NCBI GenBank assembly: GCA_940671915.1
Contig: CALNVZ010003435.1
Location: 2,106,951-2,170,950, forward strand
Source: Paracentrotus lividus
Lineage: Eukaryota > Echinodermata > Echinoidea > Camarodonta > Echinidae
DNA: 64,000 nucleotides
Direction of reading: 5' to 3'
Made by a program: the position numbers and the translations under genes. Position 1 is the stretch's first letter. Each line of letters starts with the position of its first letter. Shown in pieces: positions 14,301 to 26,511 of this stretch. The notes beneath the pieces are model-generated. The model worked only from the letters and a program-made list of their open reading frames with translations. It had not been told where the DNA came from and did no database searches.

Positions 14301-15588
14301 GGTTGATAGAAGTGAATTACTCACTGAGAGACAACAGTATCTGGTGTACCAAATCTTAGTCAAGATCTTTTATTGGCAAGTCTTTATCAAAATAACTGGG
14401 ATATGAATTTGCGAGAAGACATGATTCGAGTTTAGACTTTCAAAGTACAGAGATTTGAATAATATTTTGCAACTAAAATATATAATTATGTGATGATTTC
14501 AGGTGGAGACAGTAAGACTCTGATGGTTGTCCAGGTCTCACCCGTAGCTAAGAACTCTGGTGAGTCTCACTGCAGTCTTAGCTTTGCTCAGAGGGTACGT
14601 AGTGTGGAGCTAGGAGCAGCCAGTAAGAGGACTGACACGGCTGAAGTAGCTGCTCTTAAAGAGAGGCTTTCACAATACGAGGTATGTCAGAATACAGTGA
14701 CATTTTTCAACTCGTACTTCCATCAGATATTTTTCATCTTTATATTCCACAGCTGTCAATAAGGAAACGCTTCTCTTCGACAATCTTTCTTTATTAGCTA
14801 TTGTTAGTGTAATATTCTGTGTTGTGTAAACCAGTGTTATTGTTGTATACTATGCTCCTGAAAATCAGTATCATCTGAAACATGAGTCATATGTGTTGTA
14901 CCTTTTCCCCAATGAGAAAGTGGAATACAAAAGCTATAAAATGTGGATTGGCAATAGAAAGAAAAGTAGCCATAACATAATGATTTGGACAGGCATATTA
15001 CTATATTCGTGGAATTATTCGTGGTACATTAATTTTTGTGGATTTTGCGATGCGAGCGGCAGGTGCGAAATTAAAACCCGCCAATATATAGGCATGATTT
15101 CCTATTCATGTATTGAATGGGTTCAATTGCGAGCTTACGAACATGCAGTGGGAATTTAAGAACCTGTGAACATGTTTTTGAGGCCGCTTAGCGCAAAAAT
15201 AACAGCAAATACAGTATACATCAATATCAATAGTACTTGAATTGTCTTATGAAAGTGGAAGTTGTGATGATAAATATATAATATGTAATAAAGCAAGAAA
15301 AGTGGTTCAAAAGCATATGGAGGTGATGATGATGCTGATCATGACAACATTGACGATGATGGTACCTAAAGCTCTTGTATGGTGCTGTGTCAGTCTGCAG
15401 GACAGTAATTATTATCAGTTATGGCCACGTATAAGTTAAAACCTAACTAAGATTAGAATGTTATTTTCAAGCCTATTCTATTTTATTTTCTCTTTTTCCA
15501 GGATGTACCTTCATCAGCATCCTACTCAACTCCTGCCAGATCAAAGACTCCTACGTCCAAGACACCTAGAGCGACACCACGACGATGA
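2297..15588 (+). CDS. KIFC3: C-terminal motor kinesin (kinesin-14, KIFC3 type)
   Basis: Minus-end-directed microtubule motor. KIFC3 relatives act in apical transport, Golgi positioning and adherens-junction microtubule anchoring. Exons read: 2295-2383, 3033-3225, 3658-3953, 4652-4798, 6740-6866, 7356-7588, 8037-8237, 8814-8993, 9698-9976, 10571-10864, 11361-11465, 11867-11994, 12363-12480, 12956-13085, 13558-13761, 14503-14681, 15502-15588. All join in frame at GT-AG sites and give 995 residues from the ATG at 2297. Residues about 30-600 are heptad-rich coiled coil. The neck/motor starts near 619 ([11 protein letters not shown]), Walker A GQTGSGKT is near 703, switch I NEHSSRSH near 813 and switch II DLAGSE near 846. 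The tail is short, basic and TP-rich ([15 protein letters not shown]). Human KIFC3 is 833 aa, so this coiled coil is longer. Position +3 is G, but a splice acceptor sits just before the ATG, so the true start may be upstream. The KIFC3 identity rests on motor similarity recalled from the family. Confidence 0.93.
9541..9669 (-). repeat. hAT-type MITE fragment in a kinesin intron
   Basis: This short stretch, including ATTTCTGATTTTAACATGTG and CAATGAGTGGTTTTCAAAT, is the reverse complement of the interior of the element at 47574-47727. It ends in GGATCCCCCACTG, a decayed form of the same terminus. A run of G breaks the middle. Confidence 0.55.
10895..10990. repeat. (CT)n microsatellite in a kinesin intron
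   Basis: About 95 bases of nearly pure CT, starting roughly 30 bases after the donor of exon 10571-10864. The long CT or RE-rich open frames here, on both strands, are artefacts of the repeat. Confidence 0.95.
11293..11321. repeat. (TA)n microsatellite
   Basis: A run of about 14 TA units flanked by CTAA and TTAG, 40 bases before the P-loop exon of the kinesin. It lies inside the intron and does not disturb the acceptor at 11360. Confidence 0.9.
13752..14144 (+). repeat. Tandem duplication that includes a kinesin exon end and splice donor
   Basis: Two direct copies of about 190 bp start at 13752 and 13941. Each opens with GAATCACTTGG, the last bases of exon 13558-13761 plus the donor. Copy 1 keeps the donor GTGAGT at 13762; copy 2 has GTTAGT at 13951. 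Each copy also contains a GGGCCCTGTAACA-family element with ATTGG motifs. Copy 2 is interrupted by a short GTTAGGGTTAGGG stretch near 14070. Confidence 0.75.
14999..15216. repeat. TACTGTATTCGC-family element, copy 1
   Basis: It starts TACTATATTCGTGG and ends in CAAATACAGTA, the inverted form of the same terminus, with TA at both outer edges. The same family is at 43407-43554 and probably 42267-42473. It lies in the last kinesin intron and carries no coding sequence, although a short open frame crosses it. Confidence 0.55.
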
Positions 15589-18500
15589 TAGCCAATTCCT
15601 CGTCTTTGACATCAAATCATTCTTTGTGGGAACTCTGTGTAATAACTCTGTGTGCGTTCTTGCTACAATACAATCAACAACTCTCGTGAGGGCTTCTTTC
15701 ATTTCTATGATAAAATGAAGGATTTACATTTGGAATAAGTGAATGCTGTTAAGATGAGCAAACTGATGTGACTTTATATTCTTGTCAGATCTGATTCATC
15801 TGTAATGGATTTGTGCTACAGGACTCTCAACAACTCTTCATGATATCGGCTTTTATCTCTTGCAATTTCAGAGGTTGATTTTACCTATCGGATTGAGCTA
15901 TAAATTCAAGAGCATCTCTACAATGATCAACTTACTAGTCATCATAATGGTGCCATCTTATATCAGGCATTTTAAGGGGATGTCCACATACTTAGCTTTG
16001 TGAAAGTTTTGTGAGATGCCTCTTTGATGTGGATTACGTTTCTTCTATTTATTTCTGAATTTCTTAAATCATCTCATTTTAACTCAATTCTCCTTTTTAG
16101 GAATGCTATCATCATGTTCAGGAAGATTAAATGATTTGTAATCTCAAAAAGAATTTCATTTTATGTCATCAAACGAATTAATACAATATATAGTTTTCAG
16201 TAATAAGTAATAATTGAGAATTTTATGTATTACCTTACAGTTACAAATGTGTGTTTTGATAAAAATCTTTCACCAGCATACTAAAAAGAGGTAATTTTCT
16301 CTTTGTGAAAATCACTTTAAATGTTGGATATGATCAAAGGAAATGGTATTGTGTTACTTTGGATACTACTAGAGGCGATTATCACATGTTTAATACAGTA
16401 ATTTACAAACTTGCATATATTGATATTGTTTTTCTTTGTAAAAAAAAAAAACTTTTAGAAGTTAAAAGGAAATCATTATTTTGGGGAAATGTTGGCAGTT
16501 GTTCTATTTATGTGAAAAGGTGTGTGCTTTTAATGTAGATATCACTTTTGCATCAAGACAGAGTATATATGTGTGATCAATATTATGTTAATGATTAACT
16601 TATTTGATGAACTAACATATTTCAGGAAAGCCAATTTCAGGAATGGTTATACATGCCTTCGGAATAGGAATGCTTATAAATTTTCCATTTTATCATTGGC
16701 TGAATCAGAAAAGTATCTGTAAAATTTAATTCTGTTTATCATTGTATTCATCAATTAAGCATACAAAGTATATTACAGTGCTAAAACAGAGAGAAAGTTT
16801 GAATGTAAACTGTCAAATCTTATTTATTTCAGACGTAGTGTCTTTCCTGATACAGGCCAGTGTTTTCAAACTGTGTGTGTTTTTCTTGTTGTGTGTACCT
16901 CATAGATTTAGCTATTAGTACTTAACTTTTGCACTATACTTGTACTTCCAGACTTCATGAAATATAGCGAACAATTGATGTATGTATAAAATACCAAAGA
17001 AAATCAGAATAATTTGATGAATCGTGATGTTCGGAATGATAAAAAATAAACAGTATAATATTTGAATTCTAAAAATTTGAATTACATATTTTTCCCAAAA
17101 CACAGACATTTCAAAAGTTTGATGAGGTAAGCTGTGAAATTAAGGAATTTGTTAACAAGAGTTATTGAATGATTTACATAGTCATAATTATCTTTATAAA
17201 GGAGATTTCATTTTTTCTTCTGGGTGAGTAGGAAAGGCTAAAGATGGAATTATTCTTATTTTGTCTGAGACAAATTTGACTGTTATTTTAAAATCCAAAA
17301 TTATTACAAAATGTGTTCTAAGATGAATTAATGTTTGATTTCATCAGTTCACTCATTTTCATCAAATTAATTTTTTCCTGCTGTATGACCATCACAATGT
17401 TTGAAAGAATTAGATTTTGTGGCAATATGATTTACTGTGATGAAATATTGAAATATATCTTCAGGGAAAGAGATACAGTAGTATGAACATGTCCTACCAA
17501 TATCCAAGTGTGCTACATCGAGTCGTTGTACAAGCATTAGAAACTGCCATTTTTATCGCACTGTCAACAAGCAATCTGCTGTCTTATACAAATGAACTTG
17601 TTTGCGTAACTTTCACTTCAGTGATCAATAACACGGTGTGCTGCATATCAAGGAAATATCTTAGTCAACCAAAGGATATAAAGGTCACAAGTTTAACAAA
17701 CAATCCTTATAAAACTGATATTCATTGTTTCAGTTTTTACTGTGTCCTGTAACATAAAGAGTTATGATCAATTGCGAATTTGAAACAACCATTCTGATTG
17801 GTTCACAGGGAGATTTCAATTCAAGAAGCCCATGCAACAAGGATTCTGATTAGCTACTATCGATTTAAAATTGAATGCAACTATTTATGTTACTGTGCCC
17901 TGGGCCCCGTAACACAAAAGTTAGCAATTGATTGCAAATTTGGAAGAACTTCTCTGATTGGCTGCTGGTCAGTATTTTGAATCAAAAGTGTGTGTAACAA
18001 CGATCTTGATTGGCTATTGCCACTTTGCGATTGATTGCAAATCTTTGTGTTACGGGACCCTGGTCTCATAAACTTTTTGTCTCGTAACTGAACCCCAGAA
18101 AGCTAGGTCTGGTGGATTTTCACTCTGTTTAAGCCAAAGCTTGTTTACGATTTTGGACCAGGTGGGGCCCAATTACTATATGCCGTTTATTGAAGTGAAA
18201 ATTTTAGCGTATATAGTACCTTTGGTTAACTAGGCTATACTAACTTGTGCATGTATTGCTGTCTTACCAATTTGGGCTATTTATAGCAGTAGTGCCTTGT
18301 AAATTTTGTATGACTGCCGTTCTGTATTGTAAATGACGTTAAGATGTGAGCAAATGCTAAATTATTTATTTTAGCTGTGATATGGGATAGCATGTACTTT
18401 TCACAACTCAAAAGTTAATTTTAATCAACTTTGAAACACATTCAGTAATTTCTGAAATAATGCAGATTAGTAAATTGATGAACACAGTTTATGTTTTTAT

Positions 18501-20170
18501 ATACTTATCATCAACACAACTATTGTAATATATTTGGAATCTAAAAGCAAAGTGCAACATATTCAAGATTAAAATAGGTTACTTGTTTCTAAGTTGATTG
18601 TCCCAATTTTGAGAAAGATGCATACTCAATAAACATATGAGAGAAAGATAATAAAATCAGAGATATTGAAATTCCACTTTACTGTACAGTTAACTTTTCA
18701 GAAAGATATTGTTCTAACTTTGGGGGAAGGAGGCCTCCAACATATCAAAATATATATCCATCAGAATATGAAAATATTTCTTTAACTGTATGAAAATAGA
18801 GGCTATTTTGTAGCTTTTAGAAAACTGGTTGATGGGTAATTTACTTATTGTTATTTGACTTTGAATTGTTGTCACATCTGTTATATATTTTAACTTTACA
18901 AATATTTAAATAATATAAACAAAGGAGAACAGGACTATGTTATATTTTTGGACAAAGGCATAAACTATTTATTCAACATTTATATGATTTGCACAGTTGT
19001 TAGGAGAAATCTTATCTTGTACATAGAAACTAATATATTCATATTTCTTTGAGGGAATAAAGAGTGTAACAGTACATCTATTTGTCACAGTTATTTGACA
19101 AATTATACTTCTCATTTGCCTGACATATAATGCATTTTTTTACATGTACAAAGCAGTTTGAATCATGGATGTATTGAAAATGAATTTAAAATAACACCAA
19201 CTATTTTCAAATTCAGTGAAAATAGAGCATATTATATCGAAACATATTAAATGCAGGTTGTTTTTTAAATCCCATGACTTTTATCAAGATGAAATTAACT
19301 TCCTAAGTACGAATTATTTGTCATTAAGTGAAAATAATCTTTTTTAAACAACTTCTCAGTATTTTTTGTTTAAAGTTATCAAGATCGGTTAATAGACTAT
19401 TTCTTATTTTTATTCTTTTGTAGTGAAAAAAGAGACGAAGATAAGCCTATATCGCTGTTTAAAATACAAGTCAGTCTTGTGCAAGATACCTAGATCCATT
19501 ATATTAAAGCTTTTTTCTAATTTCAACTGGTTTCGAAAAAAAAATGTCCATGTTGAATGAAAGAAATTGAATAGTAGGCATATATTTGATCGATCCACAA
19601 ATGATTTTGCTAATTGTAAGAACTGAAAAAGAATAAAGCTATTATTTGACAACCCTTGAATAATTTCTCAGTCTGATGTTTTTTTTGGTTTTTTTTTTTG
19701 GTGTTTTTTTTGTTGTTTTTTTACCTATATTTTATTTTATCTATTTAGTCTAACACTGCATAAATAAACAAAATAAAATCCAATCCTTATAAGTTTTGAG
19801 TTTTGCTTTGGATGCTAAAATGTGCCTAGCTGGAAGAATTTGACAGTAAATAGTCAAATTAAATCCTTGATCCAACCCTATAACTAGTGAGTAGATCTAT
19901 ATAGGCCTGATAAAGTGATCATGGAAAAATAAAAATGAATTTTCACCTGAAAGGCAGTGTTAGGACTAACACATAGCTTTTTTTGTGTAGTGGCCATCCT
20001 GGATAATAACAAGAGCCCTCATCCCCGCCCCCCCCCCCCAACCCTTTAAAAAAAAAAAATTGAGGAAAAAAAAAATTTAGTAAATAGGGGACGGTCTGGT
20101 CCTGGAGAACCCATATGCACATCGAGAAGTGTGAATTTAGGCCTAATTTTTTCTCTAAAATTGCCCTAAA
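15589..20170. other. Kinesin 3' UTR and intergenic spacer to EXOSC7
   Basis: No further coding exon is visible. AT-rich sequence follows the kinesin stop. Candidate polyadenylation signals AATAAA lie at 17045, 18628 and 19056, but nothing in the sequence chooses between them. The stretch contains the tandem element pair at 17743-18062, a T/G-rich run near 19680-19725 and C- and A-runs near 20025-20075. Confidence 0.6.
17743..18062. repeat. Two tandem copies of the GGGCCCTGTAACA element
   Basis: Copy 1 is about 17743-17900 and copy 2 about 17903-18062. Each begins with a CCYGTAACAYAAA-like end and closes with the inverted form (TATGTTACTGTGCCCTGG, TGTGTTACGGGACCCTGG). Each holds a GATTGG-type motif in each half (decayed to GATTAG in the second half of copy 1). 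The same sequence forms the duplicated intron segment at 13752-14144. Confidence 0.6.
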
Positions 20171-23100
20171 ATGGCTACAGTTCAACTTGGTGAAGGTGAA
20201 AAGACATTCATAATACATGGAATAAAGGTGAGTCATAATATTTAACCGTATTTCTTATTCCCATGGGCTTATTTTGCCTTACGTTTTCGGGCTGAATGTA
20301 TTGTAGGAAACTCTGTAAAGTCCCACACGTGTATTTTGGTGTTAGGTGGTCGTGGTATTTATTTTTTTTTCATTTTCACTTTGCAATGAGTGATTTTGAT
20401 CTTCTAATCATTGAATTCTTTATCATATTATTGGTTTATTGTTTTCAATTAAAATGTGCAATCACTCAGTGGCTGAAAACCACTGTTAAGCAAAAACAAT
20501 TGACTTTAACAGGTCAACCATCAACTAAAGTTAGAGTGAGTCACCACACACAACGTCGAGTCAGTGGAGTTTGTCACACAGACCACGTAGAAATTTTTAC
20601 TCCATAATTTATGCACGACGCTCGAATGATCACGTTAGCATATGAAATACACTGCCATTGTGCCTTCCAATGAACAATAGTCACGATAAAATTTAGATTC
20701 GTCATTTATTTTTTTGGTAAGTCCTCTCAATAATATATACGTTTTTTTAACTGTCGGGCGGAGTCCGACAGTGGATTCGTTAAAGTTCCTTTTTATATTT
20801 CTCTTCTTTATCTTAAAAAGTATTGAAAGAGTGGCTTTGCGGAGCACGTTTTGTGAAGTCGAGTCTTGCAGTTTTTCTTGCGAAATGGGTCCACTTTGGT
20901 TATGATTGACAGCGCGTACGACAAAAGCGGTCTTTATCGGGAACAGCTGAATCGCGTTGTTCAGTTACGGTCAATGCACTTCAGTCATCGCAACCAGGAG
21001 GCAGAGCTCCACACGTTAGCTAATCAGAGCGCCCAACAATAAAAATTGTCCTCTGGCTCTGTACTAAACGAACTTGTAGGCATTTCGATTTGCAGACAGA
21101 CATTAGACTAGATCTAGATCTAAATGTTGTGATGTCGTAAAGACTGTTTTCTTGACTGAACAGCTGAACAGCCACTGTCGAGCTATAAATGAACAGTGTC
21201 AGTGAGTTTCGTTGACACAGAATTTTATGAGAAAGCAATTTTGAATTTTAAATAAACTATTGGGATTCTAACTTTACTAAAGTTAGTTTCATATTTGTAA
21301 ATTCTATTTCGTTGTTTTTTTTTATTTTATTTTTGTAATTGTCCTAAACTGGGATATGTCGACTTTAATTCACACTCACATTTATCCTGAACAATCACAA
21401 GGGCAAGTACGTCTGTTAAAACATACTCTTAATTTTTTTAGCAAATTGGATCAAAGAAGATATATATCTAGATCTACTTTGGTAATAAATTATCTATTCC
21501 ATTTAGGATGATTTGCGCTCTGATGGGAGGACATGCCTGTCATATCGGAACTTTGAATTGGAATGTGGTGTAGTGTCCAACACAAGCGGGTCAGCAAGAT
21601 TGAAGTTATCAAACACACAGGTATGTATCTTGAATCAATCTTCTGTAAATTAAATAAAAATGAAAAAGAGAAAGTTCTTGAATTTTTTTTTTATAAAGAC
21701 AAGGAAAGAAATTCAAATTGGAACAAGGCCAAAACCAAGCTGTAAGCCATGTCGGGACTGTGGTTATTATTATTATTATTATTATTATTATTTATTCGGC
21801 ATTTCAAAATACATGAATTATACAATACAAAATACAGAACAATAGGATGTACATGACAATATAGAAAGGACCTGAAATAGAGATGTAGGGGCTGCCTGGG
21901 TTTGGAAAAGGTTAACTAAATGACCATGACCCACAGGTCTTCCTTCCCACACCCCTTCACCTCCATCCAGGCCAGTATAAGAACATAAAAAGAAACATAT
22001 GAATTAAAAGTATACAACTGAAACTGGCAACAATTAACTTGACGAAATAAATGTAACATCCGAATCCATCAGCAATAATCATTTCAATCGATTCAATGCA
22101 ATATGATTTGATTTTAGTTTGAAGACTGAATGCATTCCCATACTGATTGGCAAAAAATTGGGAGGGTTTTTTATTTTTTATTTTCATGATAGTGAAATCA
22201 AATTGATTGAAAACCTAATCTCTGATAAATATAACTACATAGAAATATAGGAGGGCTTCAATTTAGAGTCGATATGATTATCTATTTCAAAAAGTTGGAA
22301 AACCATGGGGAAAAACGAATGGACCATGATGCAAACCCTGCCACTCATAGTCCCACTTTCACTACTAGTACTAGGGCAATACTTCATATTGACATAGTAC
22401 CTATGAGTGGCCAAAACCAAAGGCCAGAATCATAGGAAGTGGATGTCTCTTGAAGATCGATGTCCTGGAGATCAGAGGACATCGTAGGACTCCCAATTTA
22501 ACCATTAAAAACTCATTGGTATTATAGTACACTATGGAAGATTAGTAGCAACCTACACTTAATTCTATGCTTTTAATAAAATAAAAAAAAGTTTTAGCAG
22601 CTTCCAATTAAATATCTGATTAATGTTTGCATACATTCCGCGCAATATGCATTGTTAAGGATTAGTCTTTTTCATCTCCAGCTCTATCTCTCTTGCTGTA
22701 ACTTTTTGTATCTAAAGTCTAAAGACCTCTACAACCAGATCAAAGGGAAAGTCCATACCTTTGAGTCATGTAATTCAATAATCCTTTCTCAATTCTTCTC
22801 TGTTGGAAGCCTTGTTCATCTTGTCAGACTGCATTCATGCTCTTGGTCAACCTCTTCCTTGTAAGCCATCGATCTTTCCAATACTTCTCTGATCATTTAC
22901 TTTCTCATAAATGTGTCTTACTATTTAAATGAAAAAGTTATTTCCTTTTTGCTGTTTCTTTTCCATTGTAAAGGTTTTAGTCGGAGTAAAAGCTGAAATG
23001 GGACCACCTAATCCATTGAATCCATCGCGAGGTACAATAGAGTTCTTTGTAGACTTCTCAGCAAATGCTTCTCCGAAGTTTGCAGGGAGGGGTGGAGATG

Positions 23101-25623
23101 AGCTGGCAGCTGAGATGTCCAACATGCTTGGACTAGTCTACAAAAATGAGAAGGTAGGACAACGTTTCCTTATTCATATTATTCATGAAGAATAACATTG
23201 TTTTTTTTTTGCAGGGCCCTGTTGCATAAAGAGTTACTATTATAGTAACTTTACCATCAACGGTAACTTTCATGAACTACTGCATTTTGATTGGCTGTTG
23301 AGCGATGTTACCATTGTCGGCAAAGTAATTATAATAGTAACTTTTAAAGCAGCAGGGCCTAAAAGTTACAGTTTAATTTGCTGCTAACATGAAACTTAAT
23401 GTAAGGGAACTGATACTCCTTCTGGTTTAATAATAAACTTAAGATTGCACTAATGAGCTTAGGATTTACACAGAAGTGAATATATTTTTATGTATGGGAC
23501 TCATCAAAGAAGAATTTAAAGAAATAATGCAGCTTTTTAAAAAGGTTATTTTATAAATCTCAGACCTAGCTCTCTAACGATCATTTGTCTTTTTAATCTA
23601 AACTGTCAATAGATCATATTTCATTTGAATAATTTGCCATAATTCTCTATCTTCTACAGATGCTTGACTATAAATCCTTATGTGTAATAGAAGGTCAATG
23701 TGTATGGACTCTGTATGCTGATATTGTAGTATTGGAATGTGGAGGAAACCTGTTTGATGCTATTGCTCTTGCTGTCAAAGCTGCTCTCTACAATACAAGG
23801 TATTCTATCGAGCTATTCACTTAATAGAGACTTGTGACTCATGTGTAAATGAACTGAAAATAATGATCTAGTCATTTTATACCAGTAATTAAATTATTAA
23901 AAAATAGATTCATTGTAAAAATGAAAACCAGATCTGTGTGTATCACCCACACAAGAGAATCCCCATTGGTTTTCCACTAGAACTCTGAAAGGTGTCGGGT
24001 CCCCGATTTCCTCGTATGTTGTGAAATAAAGACACTAAAAAGAGATTTCAAGTAATATAATTTTCTTTAAAATAGTTATAGGATTCAATCTTTCATATTA
24101 TCTAACTGTGCATCCAAATTAAATTTTTCCTTCTCCCCAAACTATACACCATCTTTAAACTGGGCCTACCACATCTCCCATTCTTTCTTTTTTTTATCCC
24201 ATAACTGGATTTTCCCCATCTTGTAAGGAGTTGTTTACATTGTACATGTGTTAAGTCAATCAATTTAGTATATAGTTTATGAAATGTACTTTTAAAGATT
24301 GGACATTTCTGTGAATACTCAAAACTTTTTTTTTCATTGCATAATTATAGGATACCTCTGGTGAAGGTAACCAAAGACATGGATGGAACAGAAGACATTG
24401 AGGTATCAAGTAACCCACATGATATTGTCACATTGGAAACCAAGAACTTACCTGTACTTGTTACAGTTACCAAGGTAATCACAATGCGATAGCACTCCTA
24501 GCTATATTGATTTATTCTACTTTCAGGTGTCATATATTTGTATTTATTCAAAATATGAGTATAGCCCTTTAATGTTTAGAGGTATGGCCATGTAATGTTA
24601 TTCGACTTTTAGACAGGAAAGAAGGATGACAGACAAGAGTAATGAGACTTCCTTTCCAGAGTTACAGAAGAAATAATCATGGAGATATTTTGAATACCAG
24701 GTGATTGAAGGTGTTGAAGTTTAATCAATATATTGGTGCAATCCTGTTTATGGTTAAGACAAATATATGGAGGGCTTATCTCTTGGAATATGATCTTTTG
24801 ATCTTTTAGTGAAATATAATGACTATTTCAATTTGAATCTAAAATTCACAGGTTGGTCCAGGTCACATTGTTGATGCTACGCTGGAAGAAGAAGCATGTA
24901 GCATGGCCTGTCTGGTTGCAGCCGTCAACAAAGATGGCGCTATTGATGGCATGATGAAGAAAGGGTCTGGAAGTCTGACACTTGATAGTATTCATGAAAT
25001 GCTCTCTGTAAGTTATATCTCTTCTTTCTTCTAAAGGCCATTCAATAGCCGATGTTTCTTTTGTTCATCACGGAAATACTCCCACAAACAATGTATATTT
25101 TAGATTATAACAGTAATCCATTTATATGTGAAGTCAACTTCTCTTAAAACGAGGATAGATATATGATTTTGATATAACAAGACAATTCTCTTTGCCCAAT
25201 TTCAAATATATGCATGCATGTGTTCAGTTTTATTGGAGTTGACTGCTATGTTTATGTTTGTTTGTCATCTGTAAATGAATGATCTGTAAAATGTTAGAGA
25301 AATTACTTCCAGGCACATGTATACTTTGTATTGTTAGTGTTTTTATTTGTGCTATTTTTTAATACCCTGTAGTAATAAATATGTTGTATTTGTAACTTGG
25401 AATGTGTAAGTTCTTTTAACACCTCATGAAAAAAAAAATGAAAAAAAAAATTAATGTATTTACTAAGATACCCTTTCACCCTCTAATGATACACTTAAGT
25501 TAAATGTATTTGTTATATCTTTGACAGTCAGCCAAACAGATAGGAAAGGACCTAAACCATAGTCTGGATGAATTTCTCTCGCAGAAAGGAAGAGAAACAT
25601 CTAGCAAGGGATTCCTTACATGA
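20171..25623 (+). CDS. EXOSC7: Exosome complex component EXOSC7 (Rrp42 type)
   Basis: An RNase PH-fold subunit of the six-member ring of the RNA exosome, which threads RNA to the 3'-5' exonucleases in nucleus and cytoplasm. The animal ring subunits are structural, not catalytic. Exons: 20171-20227, 21507-21620, 22974-23153, 23660-23799, 24351-24474, 24852-25007, 25528-25623. All junctions keep frame and give 288 aa (human about 291). Family blocks seen are VVSNTSGSARLKL, LVGVKAEMG, FEFFVD-like IEFFVDFSA, GRGGDEL, ECGGNLFDAI, AVKAALYNTRIP and VDATLEEEACSM. The start MATVQLGEGEKTFIIHG matches the family N-terminus. The acceptor of exon 3 is AAG rather than CAG. The exon 2/3 junction falls inside a conserved block. 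Confidence 0.96.
20752..20772. repeat. Short perfect hairpin in EXOSC7 intron 1
   Basis: CTGTCGG and CCGACAG flank a 7-base loop. It lies in a stretch (about 20500-21240) that is more CpG-rich than its surroundings. No function can be assigned. Confidence 0.4.
21764..21793. repeat. (TTA)n microsatellite in EXOSC7 intron 2
   Basis: About ten TTA/ATT units. The adjacent sequence may be the 3' end of a retroelement, since simple repeats often mark such ends, but I see no coding remains. Confidence 0.85.
23213..23362. repeat. GGGCCCTGTTGCA inverted-repeat element in EXOSC7 intron 3
   Basis: The left end is AGGGCCCTGTTGCATAAAG followed by AGTTACTATTATAGTAACTT. The right end is the inverted form, ending AGCAGCAGGGCCT. 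A GATTGGCTGTTGAGCG motif sits in the middle. It resembles the elements at 13.8 kb and 17.8 kb. Confidence 0.6.
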
Positions 25624-25960
25624 TGACCACTCCATGAACTTTGAACTCTATGTCGAGAGAACAGGAATTCAGTACTGTATCTGTGCTTCCTGAAAGTTTC
25701 TGGGATTATTGAAGATCCAGAGATTTAGATGCTATGTGAAACAGGGCACTCACATCTGCAACCAGGCAAAAGACGTATCCTAGGTTTTGGCAGTTCATGA
25801 CAGCTTTACACATGATCACTGCTCCCCATTTAAACTTTGGACTCTGTGTCAAGAGAGAAAATAAAGTCAGTACTGTATCGGGGCCATGGAAGATCCAGAA
25901 ATTCAGAAGCCGCTCACATCAACCCAACAGGCAAAGATTCTTCCTCGGCCTTTATAATCA
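25615..25960 (+). repeat. Tandem duplication of the EXOSC7 3' end
   Basis: The sequence around the stop codon (from about 25615) recurs, diverged, from about 25805. Shared blocks include ACATGATSACY, AACTTTGRACTCT, TCAGTACTGTATC and GAAGATCCAGARATT. The second copy reads GAGAAAATAAAG where the first reads GAGAACAGGAAT, so only copy 2 has the AATAAA hexamer (25859-25864). Confidence 0.6.
25859..25864 (+). promoter_or_regulatory. Candidate EXOSC7 polyadenylation signal
   Basis: The canonical AATAAA hexamer, 236 bases past the EXOSC7 stop and the first one downstream. It lies in the second copy of the duplicated 3' end. Confidence 0.45.
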
Positions 25961-26038
25961 TGATGCAGACTGATGATCTCAACATTTTATCAAGAGCAAA
26001 TACATGTTTTCCAATGTTGACGTAGACCAGTATGTGCC

Positions 26039-26191
26039 GCACAGAAATGTTGCTAACAGAGGCCCAGTAATTACCGGTAAGGTCGCAGCCACGCATTATT
26101 TACACGTGGGATCAACCTTTGACATCACCATACGAAAGATGTGACTGGGCCTACTGTTAGTGCTTTGTTATCACTAACAACATTTCTGTGC
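26039..26191. repeat. Short palindromic element downstream of EXOSC7
   Basis: CACAGAAATGTTGCTAACAG at the left is matched in inverted form at the right (CACTAACAACATTTCTGTG). A GGCCCAGT/ACTGGGCC pair is nested inside. It is non-coding. Confidence 0.6.
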
Positions 26192-26415
26192 AGCTGTACA
26201 GGACGGTATAGCATCTAGTTTCCAGATCCCTACTAGACATGTTCTGAGCTGTTGTACAGGTGTGATGTAATTTGGATCAATAACACGATAATGAAGTAAT
26301 GATGTGACATCATACACTTTCCCTCTCCCCTCATTCATCTGGTATTTTGATTGTTTAGAAATTGAATATATTATTGGTTGAAGAAAAGCGTCACAAAAAT
26401 ATTCCAGAATTGTAA

Positions 26416-26511
26416 TACAGTCAACTCCTGTTATAATGGATACAAGATTTCATTGAAACCAGGTCATTTATTCTTGACCCTAGCACCTCATTATACTGAG
26501 AGTTTACTGTA
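26416..26511. repeat. TACAGTCAACTCCTGTTATAA-type element
   Basis: It starts TACAGTCAACTCCTG and ends in AGTTTACTGTA, with TA at both outer edges. Related ends occur at 33914 (TACAGTGCACTCCTG), 50736-50970 and near 54403. It has no coding capacity. Confidence 0.5.
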
